A program made the translations under genes and the position numbers. A stretch of 64,000 nucleotides of DNA from Calditrichota bacterium (GTDB lineage: Bacteria; Zhuqueibacterota; Zhuqueibacteria; Zhuqueibacterales; Geothermadaptataceae): positions 732,186-796,185 of the forward strand of contig QQUE01000007.1 in NCBI GenBank assembly GCA_008501765.1, written 5' to 3'. The notes beneath the pieces are model-generated. The model had not been told where the DNA came from, made no database searches, and worked only from the letters and a program-made list of their open reading frames with translations. Of the stretch, positions 26,843 through 35,290 are shown piece by piece. Position 1 is the first letter of the stretch, and each line of letters starts with the position of its first letter.

Positions 26843-27844
26843 TCAAAACTGTTCTCTCTGAAATTTAATTAAATTCTGCAGCACTTCCGCCCTGTTTTCC
26901 AGGCTATCTGCCTGCACGAGCCATGTCGCCTGCTGGTTATCAATTATTTCAATCCATCTCTCAATTTGACCGGATTCCAAATTCTCAATATTGGAAAACC
27001 ACTTCATATCATCAACGCTCTGCATGCTGCTGCCGAGAAATGAAAACGAATCATTTAGATTGTTGCCGACTTCCGATCTTGTCTTATCGAAATCGCCGCC
27101 AAACGTTACATTCTCCTGCGTGCGGCCCTGATCGGTATTGGCCACTTCTCTTTGGGGATCGGTTAAAGCGAGGTCATCAAAAAAGTTGGCTATGCGATTT
27201 CGCATTCGCAGTTCGCCCTGCAAAGATTTTTGTTTTTCAAGCAATTTGGCGGTCTGCCGCCGTAACCGGTCGGCCTGGTCAAGAATAAAATCGGATTTTT
27301 GCCGCAAAGATTCGGGCGTATCGGTGGAGTCAATGCTGACAGCCATCAGTCCTTGAAAAACCAGCGAACGCGTTGTGTATTGCCGGCAGCGTTGCAGCAA
27401 TTGCCGCGCTTGCCGCAAGCTTGAGATTATCGTTTGTTGCGCATTTGCATCCTTGCGATTTTCAGCTTCGAGGAGGCGAAATGAAAGTTGCGAACTGAAT
27501 TTTTCAACGTTCTCCTGAAGGAGCTGTGAACCAGAGGTGAGACGGATCAATTTGAGACGGGTGGTATCCCGGGAAGCCGCAAGCTGATTCGCAACATTGT
27601 GAGATCGTGCGAGAAGTTGAGCCAGCACTCTTTCGTTGAGAAATCCTGATTTTTTCTTTAGATTATTTATTGCCAGCCCGAGGCTATCTACCTTGTCGGA
27701 GAGCAGATTAGTCTGACGGGCCGAATTAAAATAATCGGCTTCCAGATTATTTAACTGCGTTTCCCACTCAAGCAATTTTTCCGATTGGAAGAATGCTGTG
27801 AAAAAGAGAAACAGGAAAGAAATTTTTAAACAAGCTCTAAACAT
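26843..27844 (-). CDS. Exported coiled-coil protein
   Basis: A 333-residue protein with a hydrophobic N-terminus (about 5-20, KISFLFLFFTAFF) and then almost entirely long helices with heptad spacing (about 25-230), followed by a less regular end. It has no recognised domain. The composition suits a periplasmic coiled-coil adaptor working with the barrel protein encoded next, whose start overlaps its end by a few bases. Upstream, 35 bp away, is the NtrC-type regulator gene. Confidence 0.75.
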   Translation of the reverse strand: MFRACLKISFLFLFFTAFFQSEKLLEWETQLNNLEADYFNSARQTNLLSDKVDSLGLAINNLKKKSGFLNERVLAQLLARSHNVANQLAASRDTTRLKLIRLTSGSQLLQENVEKFSSQLSFRLLEAENRKDANAQQTIISSLRQARQLLQRCRQYTTRSLVFQGLMAVSIDSTDTPESLRQKSDFILDQADRLRRQTAKLLEKQKSLQGELRMRNRIANFFDDLALTDPQREVANTDQGRTQENVTFGGDFDKTRSEVGNNLNDSFSFLGSSMQSVDDMKWFSNIENLESGQIERWIEIIDNQQATWLVQADSLENRAEVLQNLIKFQREQF

Positions 27845-27879
27845 AAGAATTTTAAAATCATCTCTTCTGAATACGATAG

Positions 27880-29262
27880 CTAATCCATGCCGAGGCGCGA
27901 TAATTTATAGAGCAGCGTTGTTGTTTTAATGCCCAACAGCCGCGCCGCTTCGGCTTTCACGCCATGAGCGGTTTGCATCGCCCGTTCAATGAGGTTTTTT
28001 TCAACCTGGTCTAAAGTGTGATTTAAATCCAGATTATCATCTAAAAATGAGAAAACAGATTTTTTATTGTTCAGCAGCGGAGGCAAATCAGCAAGACTGA
28101 CCAAAGAATTCTCACATAAAACCGAGGCTCGTTCGAGTACATTTTCCAATTCACGAATATTACCCGGCCAATTATAATTCTGCAAAGTTTCGGCAACACC
28201 GGTGTCCAATTCCAGTTTTTCATGCCCGAAACGGCGAGCAAATCGCTTTATAAAATGTTGAGTTAACAAAGCAATATCTGCTTCTCGATCGCGCAACGCC
28301 GGCAATGTGATTGGCACTACATGCAATCGATAATAAAGATCCTCACGAAAATCTCCTTTATCGACCAATTCCTGCAGCGATTTATTCGTCGCCGCGATGA
28401 CACGCACATCCACCTGCAAGGTTTCTTCGCCCCCGACACGTTCGAACTCCTTTTCCTGTAAAACACGCAACAGTTTAACTTGCATCGCCGTAGAAATTTC
28501 ACTGACTTCATCGAGGAAAATAGTGCCTGCATCAGCCAATTCAAACCGTCCGGCTTTGCGTTTGAGCGCTCCGGTAAATGCGCCTTTTTCATGACCAAAA
28601 AGTTCAGATTCCAGAATCGTTTCCGCCAGGGCGCCGCAATTAATTCGAATGAACGGCTGATCCGCCCGCGAGCTGTTTTGATGCAGCGCCCGGGCGATCA
28701 ACTCTTTTCCTGTACCTGTTTCGCCGTAGATAATAACCGCTGCATCGGTTATTGCCACTTTCTGCACCGTTCGAAAAACCTGCTGCATCTTCGATGATTC
28801 CCCGATAATCTCACCGTTGTTAAACTCCCGCTTTTCTTCATCGCGCAAGTATTGATTTTCTGCGCTGAGTCGTGAAATTTTTTCGTTACTGGCGATGAGT
28901 TTGCAGATCCGCTCAATTTTCACCCCGATTTCATCAGCGGAAAACGGCTTCGAAATAAAATCAGCCGCACCGGCTTGCATCGCCTGCACAGCGAGATCAA
29001 TGGAACTGAACGCGGTGATCAAAACGGTTTCGATGCCGGGGTATTTTTCTTTAATTTCTCGTATCAATTCCAGCCCGGTTTTGCCGGGCATTTTAAAATC
29101 AGCGATAACAATATGCGGTTGTTCCGTTGCTAAATTTTGCAGACAGCTTTCAGCGTCTGCGTAAGCATTTACCGGAAATCCGAGCAAGTTTATCACCTGC
29201 TCGAGCCCGTCGCGCATAGTTTCATTATCGTCTACTATAGCAACGCGATACTCTTTATTCAT
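27880..29262 (-). CDS. NtrC-family sigma-54-dependent response regulator
   Basis: A 460-residue activator. The receiver domain (about 5-120) has Asp55 in IADFKMPG. A sigma-54 interaction AAA+ domain follows (about 145-380), with GETGTGKE as Walker A, the GAFTGA loop that contacts sigma-54, and DEVSE as Walker B. A Fis-type helix-turn-helix ends the protein (about 415-458, AARLLGIKTTTLLYKLSRLG). Such proteins switch on sigma-54 promoters after phosphorylation by their kinase, here the gene overlapping by 4 bp upstream (29259-29262). The target promoters cannot be named. The downstream coiled-coil and barrel genes suggest a link with the envelope. Confidence 0.95.
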   Translation of the reverse strand: MNKEYRVAIVDDNETMRDGLEQVINLLGFPVNAYADAESCLQNLATEQPHIVIADFKMPGKTGLELIREIKEKYPGIETVLITAFSSIDLAVQAMQAGAADFISKPFSADEIGVKIERICKLIASNEKISRLSAENQYLRDEEKREFNNGEIIGESSKMQQVFRTVQKVAITDAAVIIYGETGTGKELIARALHQNSSRADQPFIRINCGALAETILESELFGHEKGAFTGALKRKAGRFELADAGTIFLDEVSEISTAMQVKLLRVLQEKEFERVGGEETLQVDVRVIAATNKSLQELVDKGDFREDLYYRLHVVPITLPALRDREADIALLTQHFIKRFARRFGHEKLELDTGVAETLQNYNWPGNIRELENVLERASVLCENSLVSLADLPPLLNNKKSVFSFLDDNLDLNHTLDQVEKNLIERAMQTAHGVKAEAARLLGIKTTTLLYKLSRLGMD

Positions 29263-30725
29263 TTGTTTTCCACTTCAAAAATTGGAACTATCAATCGAAA
29301 TTTTGCACCGGATTCGCTCTGCTGCAACGCAAGAAGACTGTTGTTTTCTTCTGCCAGCAGACGGGCAAGTGCAAGCCCGAGACCAGTGCCTTCATTTCTC
29401 GTTGTAAAAAATGGTTGAAATATTTTATCCCTGACTTCAGATGCAACTCCCGGACCATTATCGGATATTATCAGTTGTGCATGATTCCTCTTTTTTTCAC
29501 CCAGAATAGCAACTATCGGGTTTTCACTTTCGCGCACTGCCAGTACGGCATTTTGCAGGAGATTTGACAAGATTTGTCGAATATGGCCGGGATCGATAAA
29601 AACTGTTAAATCATCGGCAATTTGAAGATCCCATCGCAGTCCCCTGTTCTGTGTTTCGAGAACAGCGTGAATTTCGGCAACAACCTGGTTAATATTTACC
29701 ATTTCCGGATTGGCCTGAACGGGTTTGGCATAACTCAAAAAATCGGTAATAATTTCATTCAAATGGTTGACTTCTTTTGTAATCTTGACTATATGTGGTT
29801 GCAACTCTTCGTTTGCTGTTTTTTGCAAAACACTGGCAAATAATTTTATCCCGCCGAGCGGATTGCGTACTTCATGTGCAACGCCGGCAAGCATCATTTG
29901 TTGCCGCTGCTGCCGATCATCGATTGCCTGCCGCATTTCTTCGATTGTTTGGGCTAAAAAAACTATTTCCGAACTCCCGGTTTGTTCAAGGGGTGTATCA
30001 AATTTTCCCCGGCCGACGGCTTCGGCCGCTTTTTCAAGATTTTCCAGCGGCCGGGTCACTTGCCTTGCGATAATTCCCGCCGAGAGCACAGCGCCAATTA
30101 TGGCAAGAATTCCAATTGTGAGCAATACTTTTCGCATGGTATAAATCGCCGCTAATCCTCCTGCGCTGGCTTCAAGGCAGAGCACTGCGGCATTTTTTTG
30201 CTGATCAATTTCCACGGGTATATAGACAGACTTAAACGGTTTATTATTTTGATCGAAAAAAAATCGTGATGTGGAAGGTTGACCTGCAAAGGCTGAATCG
30301 ATTTCCTGCGCATCCAATCGGGCACGATAATACTCAACTCCAATCGGGATCTGCCTGTCGCTATCAAAATAGCAGGCACGGTTCGAATCGAGCAACAAAA
30401 TTCGGGCTATAATTTGGCTACTTAAAACAGGTGCAAAACGGTTGTGCATACCCTGCAATGTTCGGGAATTTTCTTCGCCGGGAACGAGCTGCAGGGCACG
30501 GGTATTTTTAATCTGTTCAGCCGCAACATGGCCGATAACCAGCAGCTTTTGCCCCAGTTCATCTTCCACCGCTTTTCTCACCTGCCAATCGACATAAATT
30601 CCGGAAACGCCAAGAATAATGCCACTTTGAATCAACAGGAAAATAATGAACTGGCTGCGTAGTTTAAGCCGGTTACGAATTCGTGATAGAAAATCAGGCG
30701 CCGAAAGATTGAATTTGTTTTTCAT
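29259..30725 (-). CDS. Membrane sensor histidine kinase with HAMP domain
   Basis: A 488-residue kinase. It has TM1 at about 25-45, a periplasmic sensor segment to about 190, TM2 at about 195-217, and HAMP (TRPLENLEKAAEAVGRG). HisKA carries the phospho-acceptor His in GVAHEVRNPLGG (about 283). HATPase has NLLQNAVLAV, DNGPGV and GTGLGLALA. It is the first gene of a four-gene operon (kinase, NtrC regulator, coiled-coil protein, barrel) and probably passes phosphate to the regulator whose gene overlaps its end. The periplasmic part is unlike any ligand-binding module I can name. Confidence 0.94.
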   Translation of the reverse strand: MKNKFNLSAPDFLSRIRNRLKLRSQFIIFLLIQSGIILGVSGIYVDWQVRKAVEDELGQKLLVIGHVAAEQIKNTRALQLVPGEENSRTLQGMHNRFAPVLSSQIIARILLLDSNRACYFDSDRQIPIGVEYYRARLDAQEIDSAFAGQPSTSRFFFDQNNKPFKSVYIPVEIDQQKNAAVLCLEASAGGLAAIYTMRKVLLTIGILAIIGAVLSAGIIARQVTRPLENLEKAAEAVGRGKFDTPLEQTGSSEIVFLAQTIEEMRQAIDDRQQRQQMMLAGVAHEVRNPLGGIKLFASVLQKTANEELQPHIVKITKEVNHLNEIITDFLSYAKPVQANPEMVNINQVVAEIHAVLETQNRGLRWDLQIADDLTVFIDPGHIRQILSNLLQNAVLAVRESENPIVAILGEKKRNHAQLIISDNGPGVASEVRDKIFQPFFTTRNEGTGLGLALARLLAEENNSLLALQQSESGAKFRLIVPIFEVENK

Positions 30726-31245
30726 AGTTTTAAAAAACTGGATTGATTTTAAATTGGAAGATGTTATTTCATTAACAACTGGCGTTAAAATACAGTATTT
30801 TCAAGATAATAAAAAGGAATGATCGTGGAAATGCTTTATTTTGAAGTTAATTCCCTGTTGCAATTATGATTATTTTTATGAATACTACTTTGGTAGATTA
30901 AATGGGACTGAAGCGAGCTTAACTCTACCAGGGCTGAATTTTCCTATTCCCTGCCTTATTTTGGAAAATTCGAATTTGCCAAAGTAGTGGATTGTCAAGT
31001 CTTAATTTGGAGCGCAATGCCTTTATGCACTGCGCAGCAATCCATGCAGGGATTGCACTCCGGGCGCACCGAGCTGGATTAAAGGCGCTGTGTAATAAAG
31101 ATTTTCTACACGGATAGCCATTCACAGGGTTAGACTTGACAAAACAGTAGTATTATAAATTAATTGCTGGATTAATTTATCTGTTTTAATTTCGCGGTGA
31201 GAGGTAGACTACCGTGTGGCTGGCACTAATTATTAATCCTTTTTT
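30726..31245. other. Gap between divergent genes, with a small palindrome
   Basis: This 520-bp stretch separates the sensor kinase operon (minus) from the SirB1/TPR gene (plus), so promoters for both directions should be here. I see an inverted repeat GGAGCGCAAT (31009-31018) and ATTGCACTCC (31052-31061), one mismatch, with a GC-richer interior than the flanks. A TTGACA at about 31135 lies upstream of the plus-strand gene, but no -10 is correctly spaced. No RNA gene was recognised. Confidence 0.35.
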
Positions 31246-33183
31246 ATGATAAAATTTGCTCAAAAAAAAATCCGGCTTCATTTTATCCTGTGCGGAATTG
31301 TTTTTTTGTGGAGTGCCTTGTTTGCCTCCCCAAACCTGAAGAATGAAGCCAAATGGCAAACGATCGCCGATATTGTTAAAGCCACGGATGATAATTTTGA
31401 TCTTGCCTATGTTTTGCTTCATATTTCGAAAAAAAGTTCCAACGAAATCCTTGGCATCGACGTGGATACCGAGCATTATCTGCACCGTATCGACAGCCTC
31501 ACTGCCGAGTTAAATGTCCGCCTCGATGGTGTGGACGAACCCGTGGAAACTATCCGGATATTAAACCATTTTATTTTTGAGGATTTGGGATTTACCAATG
31601 ATTCCAGCGACACCACCGGTCGTGATCCGCGTAATTTATTCATTAATGACGTACTCGACAGAAAAAAAGGGTACTGCCTGTCTTTATCTATCCCTTATTT
31701 AATTTTTGCCGAACGCTTAAACCTGCCTATTTTCGGCGTGCCCGCCCCGGGTCATTTTTTTGTCCGTTATGACGATGGTAAAAATCCATCGATAAATATT
31801 GAGGCAACCGCATCAGGGCAGCGACTGGAAAATGCCTATTATGAAAGCAAATACAAGATTGAAGATGACCACAGTTTTTATCTTCAAAACCTCTCAAAAC
31901 GGCAGATTATCGGGATATTCTTAAATAACCTCGGCAATTGTTATCGCCGGGCCCATAATTCACGAGAAGCGCTCAGGCTTTTACAAGCAGCGATAAAATT
32001 AAATCCGGACCACCCCGAAGCCAACACCAATCTCGGCAATGTTTACATGGAAAAAAACAACGCCGATGCTGCCATTCACCAGCATAAAAAAGCGCTGCAA
32101 CTCTACCCGTTTTTAGCCGAGGCCTATACCAACCTGGGTAGCGCCTACACCGCTAAAGAAATGTACAACGAGGCACAAAGAGCGCATTTGCAAGCGCTTG
32201 AAATCAAACCGGATTTGACCGGCGCGTATATAAATCTTGGCAATATTTTTCTTAAAAAAGGAGAGTTTAATGCCGCATTGAACAGATATCAAACGGCACT
32301 ATCTTATGACAGCACATTGGCAATAGCCCACGCAAATATCGGCAGTGTCTACGATAAAATGGGCATATTTTCCAAAGCCTTAATTTCCTATAAACAGGCA
32401 ATTGCACTCAATCCTGTATTAACGGAAGCATTTTTAAATTTGGGCAATTTATACAAGCAACTCGGTGCATTTCAAAATGCGGTGAATACCTACCTGCAAG
32501 CGCTTGATTTCGATCCGGAAACCTTTGAGCTGCATTTAAATCTGGCCAATGCTTATCGCGATTTAAATGAAGACAAAAAAGCGATTGAGGCTTATCAGGC
32601 TGTCATCGAGCTCAAACCGGAATACGCTTTGGCTTACTACAATCTTGGTTTACTGTACAGTAAACGCAAAACAACGATTCAACAGGCTATAAATGCTTAT
32701 GAATCTGCAATCAAATATGACGCCGATTTCGCGGAGGCTTATCTCAATTTAGGCTCCCTCTATCAGATTGAGTCACGAAACATGAAGAGCGCTGAACACT
32801 ATTTTAAAAAGGCGCTGGCCTTGCGACCGGATTTCGCAGAAGCGAATTATAACATGGGTGTGGTGTATCTCAAAACCGGTCGAGCCGATTCTGCTGTATT
32901 TTCCTTTAGAAAAGTTATTGAGAAGCAAAAATCGACTATCGATGCATATTTCAATCTTGGCGTGGCATACCACACAATCGACATGGTGCCTCAGGAAATT
33001 GAAGCGTTTGAAAACACCATTCGCCTCGCCCCGAAACGTGGTGACGCGCACCACTATCTGGCCATCGCATTTTACAAAACCAAAAAGTTTGAACGGGCGC
33101 TTTACCATTTCGATCAGGCGCGCAGCCTCGGTTTTCCGGTTGACCGGCAATTTGCCCGCGTCCTGAACCAGTACCGCGATTAA
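31246..33183 (+). CDS. Exported SirB1/transglutaminase-like protein with TPR array
   Basis: A 645-residue protein with an N-terminal signal or anchor helix (about 10-27). Residues 35-215 match the SirB1_N/Transglut_core2 domain: DPRNLFINDVLDRKKGYCLS supplies Cys, PAPGHFFVRYDDG supplies His, and INIEAT may supply the acidic third residue of the transglutaminase/cysteine-protease triad. From about 228 to the end there are about 11 TPR motifs, many with the A.YNLG..Y pattern. The fusion suggests a periplasmic enzyme or pseudo-enzyme that docks on protein partners. The next plus-strand gene is 142 bp away, with no clear operon link. Confidence 0.82.
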   Translation: MIKFAQKKIRLHFILCGIVFLWSALFASPNLKNEAKWQTIADIVKATDDNFDLAYVLLHISKKSSNEILGIDVDTEHYLHRIDSLTAELNVRLDGVDEPVETIRILNHFIFEDLGFTNDSSDTTGRDPRNLFINDVLDRKKGYCLSLSIPYLIFAERLNLPIFGVPAPGHFFVRYDDGKNPSINIEATASGQRLENAYYESKYKIEDDHSFYLQNLSKRQIIGIFLNNLGNCYRRAHNSREALRLLQAAIKLNPDHPEANTNLGNVYMEKNNADAAIHQHKKALQLYPFLAEAYTNLGSAYTAKEMYNEAQRAHLQALEIKPDLTGAYINLGNIFLKKGEFNAALNRYQTALSYDSTLAIAHANIGSVYDKMGIFSKALISYKQAIALNPVLTEAFLNLGNLYKQLGAFQNAVNTYLQALDFDPETFELHLNLANAYRDLNEDKKAIEAYQAVIELKPEYALAYYNLGLLYSKRKTTIQQAINAYESAIKYDADFAEAYLNLGSLYQIESRNMKSAEHYFKKALALRPDFAEANYNMGVVYLKTGRADSAVFSFRKVIEKQKSTIDAYFNLGVAYHTIDMVPQEIEAFENTIRLAPKRGDAHHYLAIAFYKTKKFERALYHFDQARSLGFPVDRQFARVLNQYRD

Positions 33184-33325
33184 CTTCAAATACGGGCACC
33201 GGTTTCGAAATGAAAAAGACTGTCACAACCGCGTCGTTTCACAAAATCCAATTGCAAACATTCGGAATAATCTTTACATTAATTCCGTCAATAAAAGAAT
33301 CATTTCATATTAATCTGGAGCTTGC

Positions 33326-33721
33326 ATGCACTCGCTCAACAAAAAGAAACTCATCGTTATCGGTGACCGTGTTCTCATCGAGCCGGATGATAAAGAACAA
33401 CGCACACAGGTTGGTCTTTATTTGCCGCAGAGCGTGACCGAAAAGGAGCAGGTCCACGGTGGTTGGATCGTCAGCGTGGGCCCCGGAATTCCCCTTGCCG
33501 ATCCCGGAAGTTCCGGGGAGGAACCCTGGCAGAGCTCACAAAATGACCCGAAATTTCTACCAATGCAAGTCGAAGAAGGCGATTATGCCCTGTTTCTAAA
33601 AAAATCATCCGTGGAAATTAAATGGGAAGAAAAAAAATACCTGATCCTGCCGCAATCAGCGATTCTTGTAATTATGCGCGATTCGTTTTCAGTATCGAAC
33701 GATGATTTGGATATTTTATAG
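33326..33721 (+). CDS. GroES/Cpn10-like protein, diverged
   Basis: A 131-residue protein whose first 60 residues match the GroES fold: GDRVLIEPDDKEQRTQVGLYLPQ, then VHGGWIVSVGPG. True GroES is about 95 residues and is co-encoded with groEL; this one has about 25 extra residues (ADPGSSGEEPWQSSQNDPKF) and stands alone. The mobile GroEL-binding loop is replaced by TQVGLYLPQSVTEKEQV, still with GLYLP, so binding to GroEL is possible. A chaperonin lid paralogue, or a regulator using the same fold, are the options. GGAG lies a few bases before the ATG. Confidence 0.75.
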   Translation: MHSLNKKKLIVIGDRVLIEPDDKEQRTQVGLYLPQSVTEKEQVHGGWIVSVGPGIPLADPGSSGEEPWQSSQNDPKFLPMQVEEGDYALFLKKSSVEIKWEEKKYLILPQSAILVIMRDSFSVSNDDLDIL

Positions 33722-33753
33722 ATCACCATCTGAATTTTTTTTAAGGAGAAAAA

Positions 33754-33960
33754 ATGCAGTACGGGACAGTTAAAATGTGGGACAGTACGAAAAACTTCGG
33801 ATTCATCGAAGGAGATGATATGCAGGATTACTTTGTTCAGCCGGGTGATATTGAACCCACCGTGCCGGGAAAACGCCTGCGTGAAGGCCAGCGTGTCGGT
33901 TTTGATGCGAAGAGAGAAATGCGTGGCGATCGTGCTGTTAACGTCCGGCTTGCCAAATAA
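33754..33960 (+). CDS. Cold-shock domain protein
   Basis: A 68-residue cold-shock protein: MQYGTVKMWDSTKNFGFIEG carries RNP1 in the form KNFGFIE, and DYFVQPGDI stands in for the usual RNP2 (VFVH), so the second motif is changed. Cold-shock proteins bind single-stranded RNA and melt structure. A strong Shine-Dalgarno (AAGGAG, 5-6 bp before the ATG) fixes the start. It follows the GroES-like gene by 32 bp and may be co-transcribed. Confidence 0.9.
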   Translation: MQYGTVKMWDSTKNFGFIEGDDMQDYFVQPGDIEPTVPGKRLREGQRVGFDAKREMRGDRAVNVRLAK

Positions 33961-34428
33961 ATTCACATTAAATGAATCCCTTGGAGATTGTGCAGTATTT
34001 CAATTAACGAAATATGCATCAAATCCCTGCCCGGTTTCCTGATTCTAAAATCCGAAATAAACAGTTTTTATTAAAATCAATTGATTGCCATTTCCCCTTT
34101 CCGTTCTGAAATAATTTCTTCCGCATCGCACTATGAATCATGGTACTATCTCGCCAGAGGTTCAGATTTAAATACAAATAAAAAAATACAATTAACCGCA
34201 GAATTAAATCCGCATCAGTTGCCATGTTTTTCTTCTTTTTCACCATGCATAAATTATGAATTTCCCTCTACTTTTTCAAATTCACACAATATGGGACATA
34301 ATGCTTTGAACAGCATATTTTAGGTGCAAAAAAGGATTGAAACACAGGCTGAACAGTTTTAATTATTAACCGATAATTTTATTATCAACTAAGTAATGTA
34401 CCGGGATTCAAAATACAGGAGCACCCCT
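33961..34428. other. AT-rich gap upstream of the methyltransferase gene
   Basis: A 468-bp stretch of low GC. Overlapping ORFs of about 75-80 codons exist on both strands (for example 34019-34246 on minus), but none has a ribosome-binding site or recognised domain. I see no RNA gene or repeat. The promoter of the methyltransferase gene probably lies within it. Confidence 0.35.
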
Positions 34429-35271
34429 TTGAAAACGGCAATCGCATCCGAAGAAGTAAACGCAAACGGAAAAACGGCAGCAACACCGACACCCATGCAG
34501 CTAAACGGAAAACTTGAAGAAGTGCGTGTTTATTGGAACGACCATATCCATGACCTTGAGTTGGCTAAAAATCCTGTTGGCTCTCTCGGTTTTTTTGATG
34601 ACCTCGATGAGTACAGATTTGACAAATTGAATTATCTCCCGAAACTCGTTGATTTTGAAAATGGATTTAAAGGTAAAAAAATACTCGAAATTGGTTGTGG
34701 TGTTGGCATTGATTTGGCACGTTTTGCAGCCGGTGGCGCCAAAGTCACCGGGATTGATCTTTCGGAAACGGCCATCGATTTAGCCCGAAAAAATTTCGCT
34801 GCCCGCAATCTTACGGGAAATTTTCTCCTGATGAATGGCGAAGATTTGGACTTCCCACCCGATTCATTTGACGTCGTCTACGTCCACGGCGTATTGCAAT
34901 ACACCTCCAATCCGCAGCAGATGGCGAAAGAAATGTATCGCATTCTCAAACCCGGCGGCCAGGCAATTTCCATGGTTTACAACCGGATTTCATGGTTGAA
35001 CGCCCTCTCAAAGATTATGAAAGTTGATCTCGAGCATGAAGATGCACCAGTGCTCGAAAAATATACCATCAGCGAACTCAAAGACATTCTGAAACCATTT
35101 GATGCGACTAAAATTGTACCCGAGCGATTTCCGGTTAAAAGCCGGCTGCACCGCGGCTGGAAAGGTGCTTTGTTCAACGGGATTTTCGTTCCGGCTTTCA
35201 AAATTCTGCCATCTTTTCTTGTAAAACCGTTGGGTTGGCACATCATGGCTTTTTCAACTAAAACTTCTTAA
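34429..35271 (+). CDS. Class I SAM-dependent methyltransferase
   Basis: A 280-residue methyltransferase of the Rossmann class. KKILEIGCGVGIDLARFA is motif I (SAM binding), VTGIDLSETAIDLA is motif II with the acidic residue, and DVVYVHGVLQYTSNP and LKPGGQAISMVYN are later motifs. The C-terminal 80 residues (LHRGWKGALFNG...) may choose the substrate. I start at the TTG at 34429, preceded by AGGAG with 7 bp spacing, rather than at an ATG at 34396 that has no site. It lies 19 bp upstream of glpD, so the two are probably an operon. The substrate is unknown. Confidence 0.85.
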   Translation: MKTAIASEEVNANGKTAATPTPMQLNGKLEEVRVYWNDHIHDLELAKNPVGSLGFFDDLDEYRFDKLNYLPKLVDFENGFKGKKILEIGCGVGIDLARFAAGGAKVTGIDLSETAIDLARKNFAARNLTGNFLLMNGEDLDFPPDSFDVVYVHGVLQYTSNPQQMAKEMYRILKPGGQAISMVYNRISWLNALSKIMKVDLEHEDAPVLEKYTISELKDILKPFDATKIVPERFPVKSRLHRGWKGALFNGIFVPAFKILPSFLVKPLGWHIMAFSTKTS

Positions 35272-35290
35272 TTTTAATTTTAGAGCACCA

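Noticed and set aside
34019-34246. A 75-codon minus-strand ORF
   Set aside because: No ribosome-binding site, no domain, and another ORF of similar length lies on the other strand.
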